From Teredinibacter turnerae (GTDB lineage Bacteria; Pseudomonadota; Gammaproteobacteria; Pseudomonadales; Cellvibrionaceae): a stretch of DNA of 64,000 nt. The stretch spans positions 744,001 to 808,000 of the forward strand of contig NZ_CP149817.1 in assembly GCF_037935975.1 (NCBI RefSeq), given 5' to 3'. The notes below the pieces were generated by a model. That model made no database searches, was not told where the DNA came from, and saw only the letters and a program-made list of their open reading frames with translations. The position numbers and the translations under genes were made by a program. Of the stretch, positions 9,665-18,533 are shown piece after piece (position 1 is the first letter of the stretch; every line of letters begins with the position of its first letter).

Positions 9665-9828
9665 CGCGCCCTTGAAGTACTGGCGTAAATGTGTGAATTT
9701 TCTAATACTCGGGCTAGACTGGCTAACGTGCTGTAACGCCGTTAATCGAGAAAAATCTGCCTGTATCAAGGTATTGTTGGGCCGCGCTGGTTAGAATAGG
9801 GTTTTGTTGAGCCTAAACTGAGTTTGCT

Positions 9829-10626
9829 ATGCCCACGGCCTTTTCCGACATAAATTTCATCGATATTGACCAGGAGCATATGCTCGGTCGGGTCCACTCT
9901 TTCGAAAAGTGCAGCGCGCTGGATGGGCCTGGGCTACGCGTGGTGGTTTTTCTGCAAGGCTGTCAGTTTCGGTGCCTGTACTGTCACAATCGCGATAGCT
10001 GGGATTTGCATGCGGGGAGCCTCTATTCCGTGCAGGAGGTTATCGAACAGGTATTGCCGTTTACCGGTTTTTTGCAATCCTCCAATGGTGGCGTGACGGT
10101 AAGCGGGGGGGAGGCGTTACTGCAGTGGGAATTTCTAACGCTGCTGTTCAAACAGCTGAAAAAGCTGGGTTTTAATACCTGCCTCGACACCAACGGCTAC
10201 GTGAAAGATCAGCTTTGGGGGGCAAATCTGGATGAGTTGCTGCGCTACACCGATTTGGTGTTGCTCGATTTGAAGCAAATGAACCGGCAGCGCCACGAAG
10301 CACTGGTCGGGGTCAGTAATGATCGCACCCGTAATTTTGCCCGCTACCTCGCGGATATTGGCCACCCGGTGTGGATCAGGCATGTGCTCGTGCCGGGGTA
10401 TACCGATGACATAGAGGATCTTCGCTCTCTGGCGCAGTTTCTTCAACCCATGACGAACGTAGAAAAAATCGAGCTGTTGCCGTACCACCGGTTGGGTAAA
10501 CCCAAGTGGGAAGAGATGGGCTTGACGTACCCATTGGGCGACCTGGAACCACCCAGCCGAGACACAATTGACGAGATTATTGGAATGTTTAAAAGCGACT
10601 ACGGTCTGGAGCTGGTTTCTGCTTAG
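9829..10626 (+). CDS. pflA: Pyruvate formate-lyase 1-activating enzyme (radical SAM)
   Basis: Glycyl-radical-enzyme activase that uses SAM and a [4Fe-4S] cluster to install the glycyl radical on pyruvate formate-lyase in anaerobic metabolism. The cluster motif CxxxCxxC is visible in LQGCQFRCLYCHN, and the family signature GRVHSFEKCSALDGPG lies at the N-terminus. The length is 265 aa. The listed ATG adds 17 residues before the usual family start; an ATG at 9880 (giving MLGRVHSF) with caggag just upstream is an alternative, although that spacing is short. No pyruvate formate-lyase gene lies nearby, so the target is encoded elsewhere or is another glycyl radical enzyme. Confidence 0.9.
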   Translation: MPTAFSDINFIDIDQEHMLGRVHSFEKCSALDGPGLRVVVFLQGCQFRCLYCHNRDSWDLHAGSLYSVQEVIEQVLPFTGFLQSSNGGVTVSGGEALLQWEFLTLLFKQLKKLGFNTCLDTNGYVKDQLWGANLDELLRYTDLVLLDLKQMNRQRHEALVGVSNDRTRNFARYLADIGHPVWIRHVLVPGYTDDIEDLRSLAQFLQPMTNVEKIELLPYHRLGKPKWEEMGLTYPLGDLEPPSRDTIDEIIGMFKSDYGLELVSA

Positions 10627-10650
10627 CGCGACCTGGTTCCAACGTGGTTA

Positions 10651-10827
10651 TTAGTCCGCGTGTGACATGCGATTGAGCTGATACCCGAGCGCTACGCCGA
10701 TTCCAACGCCGAGAGCGACAGACACCTCGAGCTTGCCTGTTGCCACGCCTAGAGCTGTTCCTAAAGCTACGCCAACGGCGATACCCAGGCCCATTTTATT
10801 GCGTTTTCCATTTGCCAGTTTTTTCAT
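10651..10827 (-). CDS. 58-residue glycine/alanine/valine-rich membrane peptide
   Basis: Small open frame starting ATG AAA AAA, preceded by a good ribosome site (agagga, 5-6 nt upstream) and ending in TAA. The translation begins MKKLANGKRN, continues with two hydrophobic stretches rich in G, A and V (about 12-30 and 36-50) and ends LNRMSHAD. Regularly spaced glycines (GxxxG-like, GLGIAVGVALG) suggest tightly packed transmembrane helices, as in glycine-zipper peptides. The basic N-terminus favours inner-membrane insertion. The stop codon lies 24 bp past the convergent pflA end, and the GNAT gene on the same strand ends 100 bp upstream. I do not recognise a family. Start quality, composition and hydrophobic pattern support a real gene. 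Confidence 0.65.
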   Translation of the reverse strand: MKKLANGKRNKMGLGIAVGVALGTALGVATGKLEVSVALGVGIGVALGYQLNRMSHAD

Positions 10828-10927
10828 TATTTTCCTCTAATGCTTCGGTACTTACAGCAGGTCAGGTTGCTGAGCTGTCATTTACCTCGGGATAATTTGC
10901 GATTACATTGGCTCGACCAGCACCAAG

Positions 10928-11392
10928 CTAGTCGGGAACAGCAAGCTGATAGGTGGTGAAACAACTCCCCATTAATTCCGTCTGATACACGGTTTTGGCC
11001 ATTTTTTTTAGAAACTGGTACTCAGGCCGGGTGTGGAGGAAATGGATATATATCTCGTCGTGATTAAGTTCGCGCGCCCATCGCATCATGTCGTTAAATA
11101 CCGTGCGCCCGAGCCCCCAAAAACCGCTGTCGAGGACGATAGCGAGTTCGTACTTCCCATCGTCAAGCTGAATGCCGCACCAGCCAGCCAGCGTCTTGTT
11201 TTTATAAATTGCGCGTATTCGACAACCCGTATAGCCGTTCATTTCGAGCTTGTTGGCCATCCAGGCTGCAGCTTTGGACGCGTCAAATTTTTCGTGTTCT
11301 ATTAAATGCTCACGGTTTTTGTCGCTGTTTAGCAGCGGTAAAAATTCTGCCGGCGCAATGGCTGAAAAGTCGCAATACTCCACTTTGCTCAT
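10928..11392 (-). CDS. GNAT-like N-acetyltransferase
   Basis: 154-aa protein with the beta-alpha pattern of the GCN5-related acetyltransferases, which transfer acetyl from acetyl-CoA to an amine. The central part runs IRAIYKNKTLAGWCGIQL then YELAIVLDSGFWGLGR, matching GNAT motifs D and A, where the pyrophosphate-binding loop is the weak GFWGLGR. A C-terminal FLKKMAKTVYQTE follows, like motif B. The substrate cannot be inferred. The gene stands alone between the small membrane-peptide gene and a lipoprotein gene. Confidence 0.7.
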   Translation of the reverse strand: MSKVEYCDFSAIAPAEFLPLLNSDKNREHLIEHEKFDASKAAAWMANKLEMNGYTGCRIRAIYKNKTLAGWCGIQLDDGKYELAIVLDSGFWGLGRTVFNDMMRWARELNHDEIYIHFLHTRPEYQFLKKMAKTVYQTELMGSCFTTYQLAVPD

Positions 11393-11550
11393 AGAATGAC
11401 TTTGATCCTCTGTTGGTAAATTGTAACGGCGTGTAGCCGGAATTCTACCCGTGTTTTTGTCCTGTTTTGGTTAGCTCGCAAGGTGCAGTATAGAAAACTG
11501 TGGAGGGCGGTGCTGCGACACCGCTGGCGAAAAATCGGAAGCGAAGTAAA

Positions 11551-11586
11551 TGGGCCGGCGTTAGGGTATAGGCTACCGCCGGCCCA
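11551..11586 (-). terminator. Terminator-like hairpin after the HELAH lipoprotein gene
   Basis: Ten-bp perfect stem TGGGCCGGCG (11551-11560) and CGCCGGCCCA (11577-11586) with a 16-nt loop, 19 bp past the stop codon of the minus-strand lipoprotein gene. Read on the minus strand it is followed by TTTACTTC, a weak T-run. Confidence 0.6.
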
Positions 11587-11604
11587 GGATTAGATTAAGA
11601 CCGA

Positions 11605-12915
11605 TTAATGGGGCAAGTAAAAATCCGATGGTGGTACGATTTCCGGGGCATGTATTTTTTGCTGTCCGCTACCGCTAGGTGGCGCACACCAATCCTGTCC
11701 TTGGGTCAGGTATTGTGGCCCCGGTAAATCCTGGTAGAACATATCCATCTCAAGTTGCGGGAGCAGAGCGGAGGTAACGAATTGAGCACGCTCTTTCACG
11801 TCAGTCTCGCCAATCCAGCCCACCGCGCCCCAGCCGATAAAGTACTCGTTGCAGTAGGTTTCTGTGCCGGTTGGGGTTAAAAAGGCCTGCTCATAGTTTA
11901 AGTTGAAAAACTTTTTCATCATGGCGATTTCGAATAGCATCGCCAGATCTTCGTACCGGCTGCTGTAGGCATAGTCGTCCGCGGCGGAGTCGCTCTCAAA
12001 TTCCAGGCCCACATCTTCTGCTGTCAGTGCTTTTTGCGCCCCCGTTGCCGTTTCGCCCTGGAACATCACCTTGCCGAGTCCGTCCCAAATGGTGGAGTGA
12101 AGCGGACGCCAGCTTACCAGTTGGTCTGAGATCGTGCCTTCTTCCATATTGGAGACCGCCAGCAGCACGGTGTGATTGCGATTAATACTGTCGTAGCTGT
12201 CATAGGGGATGAAATCGTTTACGTGGGCCAATTCGTGAAGTAACAGGCGCGAAAGGTAGAATCGCGCATCCGCATAGGTACGGTTTGAATCATCCGTCAG
12301 GCTGCCCCAGTTAGCAGCGCGCGCCCCGTTTTCGGTGACGTACCGGTAGGTCGAAACAAACTGGAGTTCGTCGTCAAAGCCAGAGCGATAGTCCTGCTTA
12401 ACATTGATGGTTTTCTTTTCTTCATTGGTGACCCAAAGATAGGCTGGGTCGATGTAAATTGCGCCCGTGCCGCTACTGTAATAAGCGGGTCTGACGTCAT
12501 CATCCAACACCACGGCGGTGAGACCTTTAAACAAGGTAAGAAACTCGCTCGGTGCATCACTGATAATTTGTTTAAAGCGTGTCGCCATCCAGGGGTTTGA
12601 AGTGAGAACCCGCTGCATGATGTCGTCGACTGTGGGGTTGGGTTTGTCCATGCCCAGCAAGGGCAGGCGATTGAGGTCGCAGAGTTCAGTGATGGTCTCG
12701 GCCAAAGCGCAACGTTTTAATACGGCGGCATAAGGAGTGTCGTTAACGGCGGGGTAAACATCGTTGTAGCTGTCGTCGTTGTCGGGATCGGTCGCAGCGC
12801 TACTTCCGCTGGAGGGGGGACGGCTGACTTTATTGTCGCCGTCGTCGCCACCACAATTGGCTAGCAGGAGCGCGAGTGACAGAGCCAGCATCGCGTGGAA
12901 AATGGTCTTTTTCAT
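11605..12915 (-). CDS. Putative lipoprotein with HELAH zinc-metalloprotease motif
   Basis: 436-aa predicted lipoprotein: a hydrophobic signal (residues 5-18) and a lipobox ending at Cys21 (LLANC), then a Gly/Asp-rich spacer typical of outer-membrane lipoproteins. A HELAH motif (227-231, HExxH) in the predicted helix LSRLLLHELAHVNDF suggests a zinc-dependent peptidase-like active site. A third ligand is not obvious; acidic residues of EFESDSAADDYAY farther downstream are candidates. Other stretches do not match a family I know. The gene is monocistronic, with a hairpin just after it. A surface zinc peptidase is the best guess; a catalytically dead relative cannot be excluded. Confidence 0.75.
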   Translation of the reverse strand: MKKTIFHAMLALSLALLLANCGGDDGDNKVSRPPSSGSSAATDPDNDDSYNDVYPAVNDTPYAAVLKRCALAETITELCDLNRLPLLGMDKPNPTVDDIMQRVLTSNPWMATRFKQIISDAPSEFLTLFKGLTAVVLDDDVRPAYYSSGTGAIYIDPAYLWVTNEEKKTINVKQDYRSGFDDELQFVSTYRYVTENGARAANWGSLTDDSNRTYADARFYLSRLLLHELAHVNDFIPYDSYDSINRNHTVLLAVSNMEEGTISDQLVSWRPLHSTIWDGLGKVMFQGETATGAQKALTAEDVGLEFESDSAADDYAYSSRYEDLAMLFEIAMMKKFFNLNYEQAFLTPTGTETYCNEYFIGWGAVGWIGETDVKERAQFVTSALLPQLEMDMFYQDLPGPQYLTQGQDWCAPPSGSGQQKIHAPEIVPPSDFYLPH

Positions 12916-13033
12916 GTTACGTCCTTGGCGTTCATTTCATTTTAAGCTTAACAGAATCAAGTTCAGTATGTGCGAACCTGCTCAGCTATCAAGGTAGTTT
13001 GTCTCTCGCCAAAGACCATTTGTTCCGAACGGG

Positions 13034-13759
13034 TTAAAAATCACCCCAGGTGGCCTGCACAACACTCAGCGCAACCAGTGGCGCGGTTTCGGTGCGCAAC
13101 ACCCGCGGCCCAAGCGCCAGCGGACTGAATCCGGCGTTTTCGGCCAATTGAATTTCTGCATCGCTCAAGCCACCTTCCGGGCCGACTAAGAGCGCAACCG
13201 AAGCGGGTGCGGCCAATTGGCTCAGGTGGTGGGCGGAGCGGTGATGTAGTACGAAGCGCAAATCACACAAACTGTCAGTGGCGTAATTTTCGACCGACTG
13301 CGGTGCGGTGAGTTCGGGTAGTGTGTTCCTCTGGCATTGTTCGCAGGCGCCTATCACCACTTTTTGCCATTGGTTGAGGCGTTTTTCCAGGCGCTCGCCA
13401 CTTAATTTGACTTCGCTGCGCTCACTGAATAGGGGTACGATGCGGCTGATACCCAACTCGGTGGCTTTCTGCAAAACCCAGTCAAAGCGATCACCACGGG
13501 AGATGCCAACGGCCAGCTCTGTGACCAGGGGCGACTCCCGTTCGACGGGGTCGTGCGTAGAAACCGTTACCGTGGCGGCTTTTTTTGTCGCCGCTGTGAT
13601 GGTTGCGCGGTACTCACCGCCCTGGCCGTTAAACAAGATCAGTTCACGGCCTGTTTCCATGCGCAGCACTTTTAATAAGTGATGCGACGCGGTTTCTTCC
13701 AAAACCACATCCACTTCGGGCCGGAGAATTTGCGGAGTATAAATTCGCGGTACGCGCAC
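13034..13759 (-). CDS. rsmE: 16S rRNA (uracil1498-N3)-methyltransferase
   Basis: SPOUT-class SAM-dependent enzyme that methylates U1498 of 16S rRNA. The 241 aa match the family length. The N-terminal PUA-like part (MRVPRIYTPQ..., HHLLKVLRM) is followed by the knotted methyltransferase domain with VGPEGGLSDAE and LGPRVLRTETA near the C-terminus, both RsmE hallmarks. The gene starts 2 bp after the metF stop codon, so it is co-transcribed as the last gene of the methyl-cycle operon. Confidence 0.96.
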   Translation of the reverse strand: MRVPRIYTPQILRPEVDVVLEETASHHLLKVLRMETGRELILFNGQGGEYRATITAATKKAATVTVSTHDPVERESPLVTELAVGISRGDRFDWVLQKATELGISRIVPLFSERSEVKLSGERLEKRLNQWQKVVIGACEQCQRNTLPELTAPQSVENYATDSLCDLRFVLHHRSAHHLSQLAAPASVALLVGPEGGLSDAEIQLAENAGFSPLALGPRVLRTETAPLVALSVVQATWGDF

Positions 13760-13761
13760 GC

Positions 13762-14610
13762 TTAATCTACCAGGCCCAGGTTCGCAAGGATGGTACGGGT
13801 GGGCTCCACCTGATTCATGGTGTAAAAATGCAATCCGGGCGCGCCGTTTTCCAGCAAGGTCGCGCAGAGCTCGGTAACGAGATCGGTGGTGAATGCTTGC
13901 AGGCTCTCCTGATTATCGCCGAAGTCGTTGAGTCGCTTGCGAATCCAGCGGGGAATTTCCGCACCACAGGCATCGCTGAAGCGCGCGATATTCTGGTAGT
14001 TGGTGATTGGCATAATGCCGGGAATAATCGGCCTTTCTATGCCTTCTTTGGCGCACTCTTCTACGAAATAAAAATAGCTGTCCGGGTTGTAGAAATACTG
14101 TGTAAGCGCGCAGCTCGCGCCTGCATCAAACTTGCCTTTCAGGTAGCGTATATCCTGCAGGTAACTTTTGGCTTCTGGATGAATTTCCGGGTAGGCGGCA
14201 ACACAGAGTTCGAAGTGATTGCCAAAATGTTTGCGAATAAATGCGACTAATTCGTTGGCGTACACTAGTTGCATCGCGGCCCCCATACCCGAGGGCATGT
14301 CGCCGCGCAGTGCAACGATACGGTCGACACCGGCGGCTTTATATTCTTCAATCATCGCAATCATGGTGTCTTCGTCGTCGCCACCAAAAGACAGGTGGGG
14401 TGCGACTGATAGCCCTTCGGCGCGCATGGCTTTTATTATGCCTTTGGTATTTTCGCGGGTTGATCCACCCGCACCATAGGTGACAGAGAAGAAGTCGGGT
14501 TTGAGTTGATTGAGTTCGGTGCGTACCGCTTGCAGCTTTTCGCGGCCAACATCGGACTTGGGAGGGAAAAACTCAAAACTGAGCGAAATATCGTTGTTGG
14601 TGTCGGTCAT
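13762..14610 (-). CDS. metF: 5,10-methylenetetrahydrofolate reductase
   Basis: FAD enzyme that reduces methylene-THF to methyl-THF for methionine synthesis. The barrel begins with SFEFFPPKSD, which carries the catalytic Glu of the family. GGSTRENT, LALRGD-like (VALRGDMPSG) and the C-terminal HFYTMNQ are all typical. I take the ATG at 14610 (MTDTNND) because ggat lies 6 nt before it and because homologues start close to the SFEFFP strand; an in-frame ATG at 14622 adds four residues. The gene lies downstream of ahcY, separated by about 200 bp that contain a strong hairpin, and runs directly into rsmE. Confidence 0.96.
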   Translation of the reverse strand: MTDTNNDISLSFEFFPPKSDVGREKLQAVRTELNQLKPDFFSVTYGAGGSTRENTKGIIKAMRAEGLSVAPHLSFGGDDEDTMIAMIEEYKAAGVDRIVALRGDMPSGMGAAMQLVYANELVAFIRKHFGNHFELCVAAYPEIHPEAKSYLQDIRYLKGKFDAGASCALTQYFYNPDSYFYFVEECAKEGIERPIIPGIMPITNYQNIARFSDACGAEIPRWIRKRLNDFGDNQESLQAFTTDLVTELCATLLENGAPGLHFYTMNQVEPTRTILANLGLVD

Positions 14611-14765
14611 GTATCTATCCATTTAGATGGAAAGTGTCCAGCCAGATGCGCTGTTGGCTGTTAGAGGGGTCATCAGCCGGAGGACAGTTTCCAACGTGCA
14701 GTGGGGCGTTATTTTCTGGTTGTTGCGAGGGACTGGCGATTGTTGTCGACTTAAGGGTTCGCATG

Positions 14766-14796
14766 CTTAGGGCTGGCATGTGGCGCCAGCCCTAAG
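14766..14796 (-). other. Perfect 12-bp stem-loop between ahcY and metF
   Basis: CTTAGGGCTGGC (14766-14777) and GCCAGCCCTAAG (14785-14796) with a 7-nt loop, 15 bp after the ahcY stop codon. It is not followed by a T-run on the minus strand, so it may protect the upstream message or act as a partial attenuator that lowers metF expression relative to ahcY. Confidence 0.6.
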
Positions 14797-14811
14797 TCGG
14801 GGTGGCCCAGC

Positions 14812-16200
14812 TTAGTACTTGTAGAACTCCGGCTTATAAGGACCGTCGACCTTCACGTTAATGTATTTTGCCTGGGTCTCGGTCAGGCGGGTAAGCACGC
14901 CACCGAAACCTTCCACCATTGCTTTTGCAACTTCTTCGTCCAGTTTTTTCGGCAACACCTTAACGTAGAGCTGTTGCGTTTTTTCGTGGGATGGGAAATC
15001 TGCAAACTTTTGCTCGTAAAGGTAAATTTGTGCCAAAACCTGGTTGGCAAAGGAGCCGTCCATAATGCGCGATGGGTGGCCAGTGGCGTTGCCCAGATTG
15101 ACCAGGCGACCTTCCGACAACAGGATAAGATGGTTGTTGGTGCTCTTGTCCCGGTAAATCTTGTGCACCTGGGGTTTAACTTCTTCCCACTCCCAGTTTG
15201 CGCGCATATAAGCGGTATCGATTTCATTGTCGAAGTGGCCGATGTTGCACACCACTGCACCGTTTTTGAGGGTTTGTAGCATGGCCGCATCACACACGTT
15301 GGTGTTACCGGTGGTGGTGACGATCAGGTCGGTTTTGCCGAGAACTTCCAGGTTAATATCCTCTGCTTTACCGGTGTTAATGCCGTCGTTGTAGGGTGAC
15401 ACCACCTCAAAGCCGTCCATACAGGCCTGCATGGCGCAAATCGGGTCGATTTCAGTGATCTTTACGATCATGCCTTCCTGACGTAGCGATGCGGCAGAGC
15501 CTTTACCCACATCGCCGTAACCAACGACCAACGCTTTCTTGCCGGAGAGCAGGTGGTCGGTGCCGCGTTTAATGGCGTCATTCAGACTGTGGCGACAACC
15601 GTATTTGTTGTCATTTTTGGATTTGGTGACTGCGTCGTTCACATTAATGGCGGGAACTTTCAACGTGCCTTCTTCCAGCATTTCCAGCAGACGGTGAACA
15701 CCTGTCGTGGTTTCTTCGGAAATACCGTGGATGTTATCGAGCATGGCGTGGTATTTGTCGTGCACGACCTGAGTCAGGTCACCGCCGTCGTCGAGGATCA
15801 TGTTGGCATCCCAGGGCTTGCCGTCTTTAACGATAGTCTGCTCAATACACCACCAGAACTCTTCTTCTGTTTCGCCTTTCCAGGCGAATACCGGAATCCC
15901 CGCAGCGGCGATTGCTGCGGCAGCGTGGTCCTGGGTGGAAAAAATATTACAGGAGCTCCAGCGGACTTCTGCGCCCAGTTCGATGAGGGTTTCAATCAAC
16001 ACCGCGGTCTGGATTGTCATGTGGATACAACCCATAATTTTGGCGCCTGCCAGTGGCTGTTCTGCGCGATATTTTTCGCGCAGTGCCATCAGTGCAGGCA
16101 TTTCACCTTCGGCGATATCGATTTCTTTGCGGCCCCACTCGGCCAGGTTAATGTCAGCGACTTTGTAGTCGGTAAATTCGGTTTGCGGTTGGATACTCAT
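14812..16200 (-). CDS. ahcY: Adenosylhomocysteinase (SAH hydrolase)
   Basis: NAD-dependent cytoplasmic enzyme that splits S-adenosylhomocysteine into homocysteine and adenosine, relieving product inhibition of methyltransferases. The protein has 462 aa. The Rossmann NAD site is [12 protein letters not shown], the substrate-binding segment DDGGDLT is present, and the family C-terminal [12 protein letters not shown] is complete. The ATG is preceded by ggaga. The gene lies between metK and metF in the same orientation; the 141-bp metK-ahcY gap carries a structured leader. Confidence 0.98.
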   Translation of the reverse strand: MSIQPQTEFTDYKVADINLAEWGRKEIDIAEGEMPALMALREKYRAEQPLAGAKIMGCIHMTIQTAVLIETLIELGAEVRWSSCNIFSTQDHAAAAIAAAGIPVFAWKGETEEEFWWCIEQTIVKDGKPWDANMILDDGGDLTQVVHDKYHAMLDNIHGISEETTTGVHRLLEMLEEGTLKVPAINVNDAVTKSKNDNKYGCRHSLNDAIKRGTDHLLSGKKALVVGYGDVGKGSAASLRQEGMIVKITEIDPICAMQACMDGFEVVSPYNDGINTGKAEDINLEVLGKTDLIVTTTGNTNVCDAAMLQTLKNGAVVCNIGHFDNEIDTAYMRANWEWEEVKPQVHKIYRDKSTNNHLILLSEGRLVNLGNATGHPSRIMDGSFANQVLAQIYLYEQKFADFPSHEKTQQLYVKVLPKKLDEEVAKAMVEGFGGVLTRLTETQAKYINVKVDGPYKPEFYKY

Positions 16201-16220
16201 TAGTTTCTCCGAGAAAATTC

Positions 16221-16340
16221 AAGCGCCTCTTGCAGACGTGTTAGTCGCGCGAGTGACGCACTGTCAATTTAGTTGTTTATACAGCTCAGCCTGAGTCACA
16301 GACGCACGCTGAGCTGCTGATGCCGGCCGTTGTGGCGCTT
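16221..16340 (-). promoter_or_regulatory. Structured RNA leader of ahcY (possible SAH-sensing element)
   Basis: In the 141-bp metK-ahcY gap, a 9-bp perfect hairpin (CAGCTCAGC 16282-16290, GCTGAGCTG 16308-16316, 17-nt loop) is enclosed by a possible 7-bp closing pair (AAGCGCC 16221-16227, GGCGCTT 16334-16340). No T-run follows. SAH riboswitches are known upstream of ahcY in proteobacteria, and the CAGG next to the 3' arm resembles that class. The other conserved positions I remember do not fit well, so the identity is open. Confidence 0.4.
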
Positions 16341-16341
16341 A

Positions 16342-17496
16342 TTAAAGTGCTGCTTTAAGGGCGTCGGCTTTGTTGGTGATTTCCCAGGTAAAATCTGGAA
16401 TCTCGCGGCCGAAGTGGCCGTAAGCGGCTGTTTTGCGATAAATCGGACGCATCAAGTCGAGCATTTCAATCAGGCCGCGCGGGCGCAGATCGAAGTGTTC
16501 TTTTACCAGTTCCACAATTTTGCCATCGTCGATCTTGCCGGTACCGAAGGTGTTTACGGAGATGGACGTGGGTTCGGCCACACCAATTGCATAACTCACC
16601 TGAATTTCGCAGCGATCGGCAAGGCCGGCAGCAACAATATTTTTAGCCACATAACGTCCAGCGTAGGCGGCGGAACGGTCCACTTTGGATGGGTCCTTGC
16701 CGGAGAACGCGCCGCCACCGTGGCGCGCCATACCGCCGTACGTATCGACAATAATCTTGCGGCCAGTTAGTCCACAATCACCCACTGGGCCGCCGATAAT
16801 AAATTGGCCGGTAGGATTAATGTGGTACTTGGTATTTGAGTGTAGCCATTCCGCAGGCAGTACTGGCTTGATAATTTCTTCCATTACCGCTTCGTGAATT
16901 TGTGCCTGGCTGACGTCTGGCTCGTGCTGGGTGGACAACACCACCGCATCGACGGCGACGGGCTTGCCGTTTTCGTAGCGCAAAGTCACCTGACTTTTTG
17001 CGTCCGGACGGGACCAGGCATGTGCGCCACTTTTGCGCAGCTCGGCTTGTTTCTCCACAAGGCGGTGCGAGTAGTAGATCGGTGCCGGCATGAGTACATC
17101 TGTTTCGTTGGTTGCGTACCCGAACATCAGCCCCTGGTCGCCTGCTCCCATGTCCTTGTTTTCCGCTTCGTCAACACCCATCGCGATATCCGCGCTCTGC
17201 TTGCCAATCGCGTTGATAACCGCACAGGATGCGCCATCGAAGCCGACGTCGCTGGAGTTGTAACCAATGTCCAGAATTACCTGGCGAATCAAGTCCTCCA
17301 GGTCCACGTAAGTCGAAGTTCGCACTTCGCCGGCCACAATAGCCATCCCGGTTTTCACCAGGGTTTCTACTGCTACGCGGGCATGTTTGTCGTCTTTAAG
17401 AATGGCGTCCAGTACAGCATCGGAAATTTGGTCAGCCATTTTGTCTGGGTGACCTTCCGAGACCGACTCGGAAGTAAAAATGGAATATTCAGACAT
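16342..17496 (-). CDS. metK: S-adenosylmethionine synthetase
   Basis: Makes SAM from methionine and ATP; cytoplasmic homotetramer. The start is taken at 17496 ([19 protein letters not shown]), 384 aa, because this is the universal N-terminus and aaggag lies upstream. The frame stays open for 52 more codons, but these would overlap the upstream regulator gene and match nothing in the family. Visible motifs are GHPDK near the N-terminus, [12 protein letters not shown] and [19 protein letters not shown]. It is the second gene of the methyl-cycle operon, 26 bp after the regulator. Confidence 0.98.
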   Translation of the reverse strand: MSEYSIFTSESVSEGHPDKMADQISDAVLDAILKDDKHARVAVETLVKTGMAIVAGEVRTSTYVDLEDLIRQVILDIGYNSSDVGFDGASCAVINAIGKQSADIAMGVDEAENKDMGAGDQGLMFGYATNETDVLMPAPIYYSHRLVEKQAELRKSGAHAWSRPDAKSQVTLRYENGKPVAVDAVVLSTQHEPDVSQAQIHEAVMEEIIKPVLPAEWLHSNTKYHINPTGQFIIGGPVGDCGLTGRKIIVDTYGGMARHGGGAFSGKDPSKVDRSAAYAGRYVAKNIVAAGLADRCEIQVSYAIGVAEPTSISVNTFGTGKIDDGKIVELVKEHFDLRPRGLIEMLDLMRPIYRKTAAYGHFGREIPDFTWEITNKADALKAAL

Positions 17497-17522
17497 GGGT
17501 GTTCGCTCTCCTTGAAAGAGGG

Positions 17523-18497
17523 TTAAATTTTCACAAATTCGTGTATCTGAATTTGAAAACCGTTGCGAAGGGCAAAGTAGGTGCTTTGCCCTTCGCGCAT
17601 AGTGGCCGCGCGCGCCCATTCCTGCAGTTCGCGCGGTTCGAAGCCAAGCCACACATCACCACAGGCCTTTTGGGTCCAGTCCTGATTGTGCTGGCAAAGA
17701 TCACAAATTATCAGCACCCCGCCGGGCTTTAATGCGCCACTGATGTCGGCGAAGATCTGGCGGGGTGACGGGGTGTGGTGGAGCACCATGTTGATCACAA
17801 CACAGTCGAAACTGAGTGGATGCTGCTGGCAATAACGAGTGTCGTCTAATTCGAAATGGACGTTGTCGACGCCTTTTGCCTGGCAGTGTGCCCTGGCACT
17901 GGCCAGCATGGTTTCGGCGTTATCCAGCGCGACTACGTCGTGAAAGCGCGCAGACAGGTAGGGCAGTAGTTCACCGCTGCCAGGACCCACTTCCAACACC
18001 CGCTCCCAATTGGGCAGGCTGCAATCGTTGAGGAAGTTATCCAGTTGTGGGCCGTACACGTCGAACTCAGCAATCAGGTCCTGCTTTTCCCGCAAGCTGG
18101 TGCCGTGTTCCTTAAAAAAAAGCTGGGAAACCTGGGCGCGTTTCTGGTGTATTTCGTCGATGCGCGCTTGTACATCCGGGTTGAGGTCGAGCTCATCGAT
18201 CTGTTGAAACAATGCTGCACGCAGCGTGGATTGCTCGCCGGCCAGCGAATGGATACGCCGGTAGAAAATAGAATTCCCCTCGCGGCGGTTGCTCACCAGG
18301 TTCGCGGTGGCCAATACCTTCAAGTGATGGCTGATGCTGTTTTGGCGCACATCGAAGATGTGGCTGAGTTCAAGCACGCCGTAGGAGTCTTGCGCCAGCG
18401 CGCGCAAGATTTCCAGGCGAAGTTCATCGCCAGCCGATTTTAGAAGGTTGGCGAGGTCCGCAAGTGCTGAATTCTTGATCAGTTCGAGGGTGTCCAT
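17523..18497 (-). CDS. sahR: ArsR-family regulator fused to a SAM-dependent methyltransferase domain (SahR type)
   Basis: 324-aa fusion: an N-terminal ArsR winged helix-turn-helix (about 10-90, with [16 protein letters not shown] as recognition region) and a class I methyltransferase domain (about 140-290) with the SAM/SAH loop [10 protein letters not shown] and [11 protein letters not shown]. It heads the metK-ahcY-metF-rsmE operon. SahR, an ArsR-family repressor that senses SAH, is known to control methionine-cycle genes in Proteobacteria; position and architecture fit, so the name is assigned by context. The methyltransferase fold may serve as the SAH/SAM sensor instead of an enzyme. A perfect palindrome covers its own promoter. 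The predicted -10 box lies only 7 nt before the ATG, so the mRNA may be leaderless. Confidence 0.85.
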   Translation of the reverse strand: MDTLELIKNSALADLANLLKSAGDELRLEILRALAQDSYGVLELSHIFDVRQNSISHHLKVLATANLVSNRREGNSIFYRRIHSLAGEQSTLRAALFQQIDELDLNPDVQARIDEIHQKRAQVSQLFFKEHGTSLREKQDLIAEFDVYGPQLDNFLNDCSLPNWERVLEVGPGSGELLPYLSARFHDVVALDNAETMLASARAHCQAKGVDNVHFELDDTRYCQQHPLSFDCVVINMVLHHTPSPRQIFADISGALKPGGVLIICDLCQHNQDWTQKACGDVWLGFEPRELQEWARAATMREGQSTYFALRNGFQIQIHEFVKI

Positions 18498-18504
18498 GAG
18501 CCGC

Positions 18505-18533
18505 AGTGTAGCACCGGCCCAAACCTATATCAA
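18505..18533 (-). promoter_or_regulatory. Predicted sigma70 promoter of the sahR-metK operon
   Basis: On the minus strand, -35 TTGATA (18528-18533, 5 of 6 consensus) and -10 TACACT (18505-18510, 4 of 6) are separated by exactly 17 bp. The -35 box lies inside the palindromic operator. Seven nt separate the -10 box from the ATG, so transcription should start at or next to the start codon. Confidence 0.6.

Noticed and set aside
15553-16203. A 216-codon plus-strand frame opposite ahcY
   Set aside because: Antisense shadow of a highly conserved housekeeping gene; no domain and no ribosome site.
17497-17652. Longer metK start adding 52 codons
   Set aside because: It would overlap the upstream regulator gene; the family N-terminus and ribosome site are at 17496.
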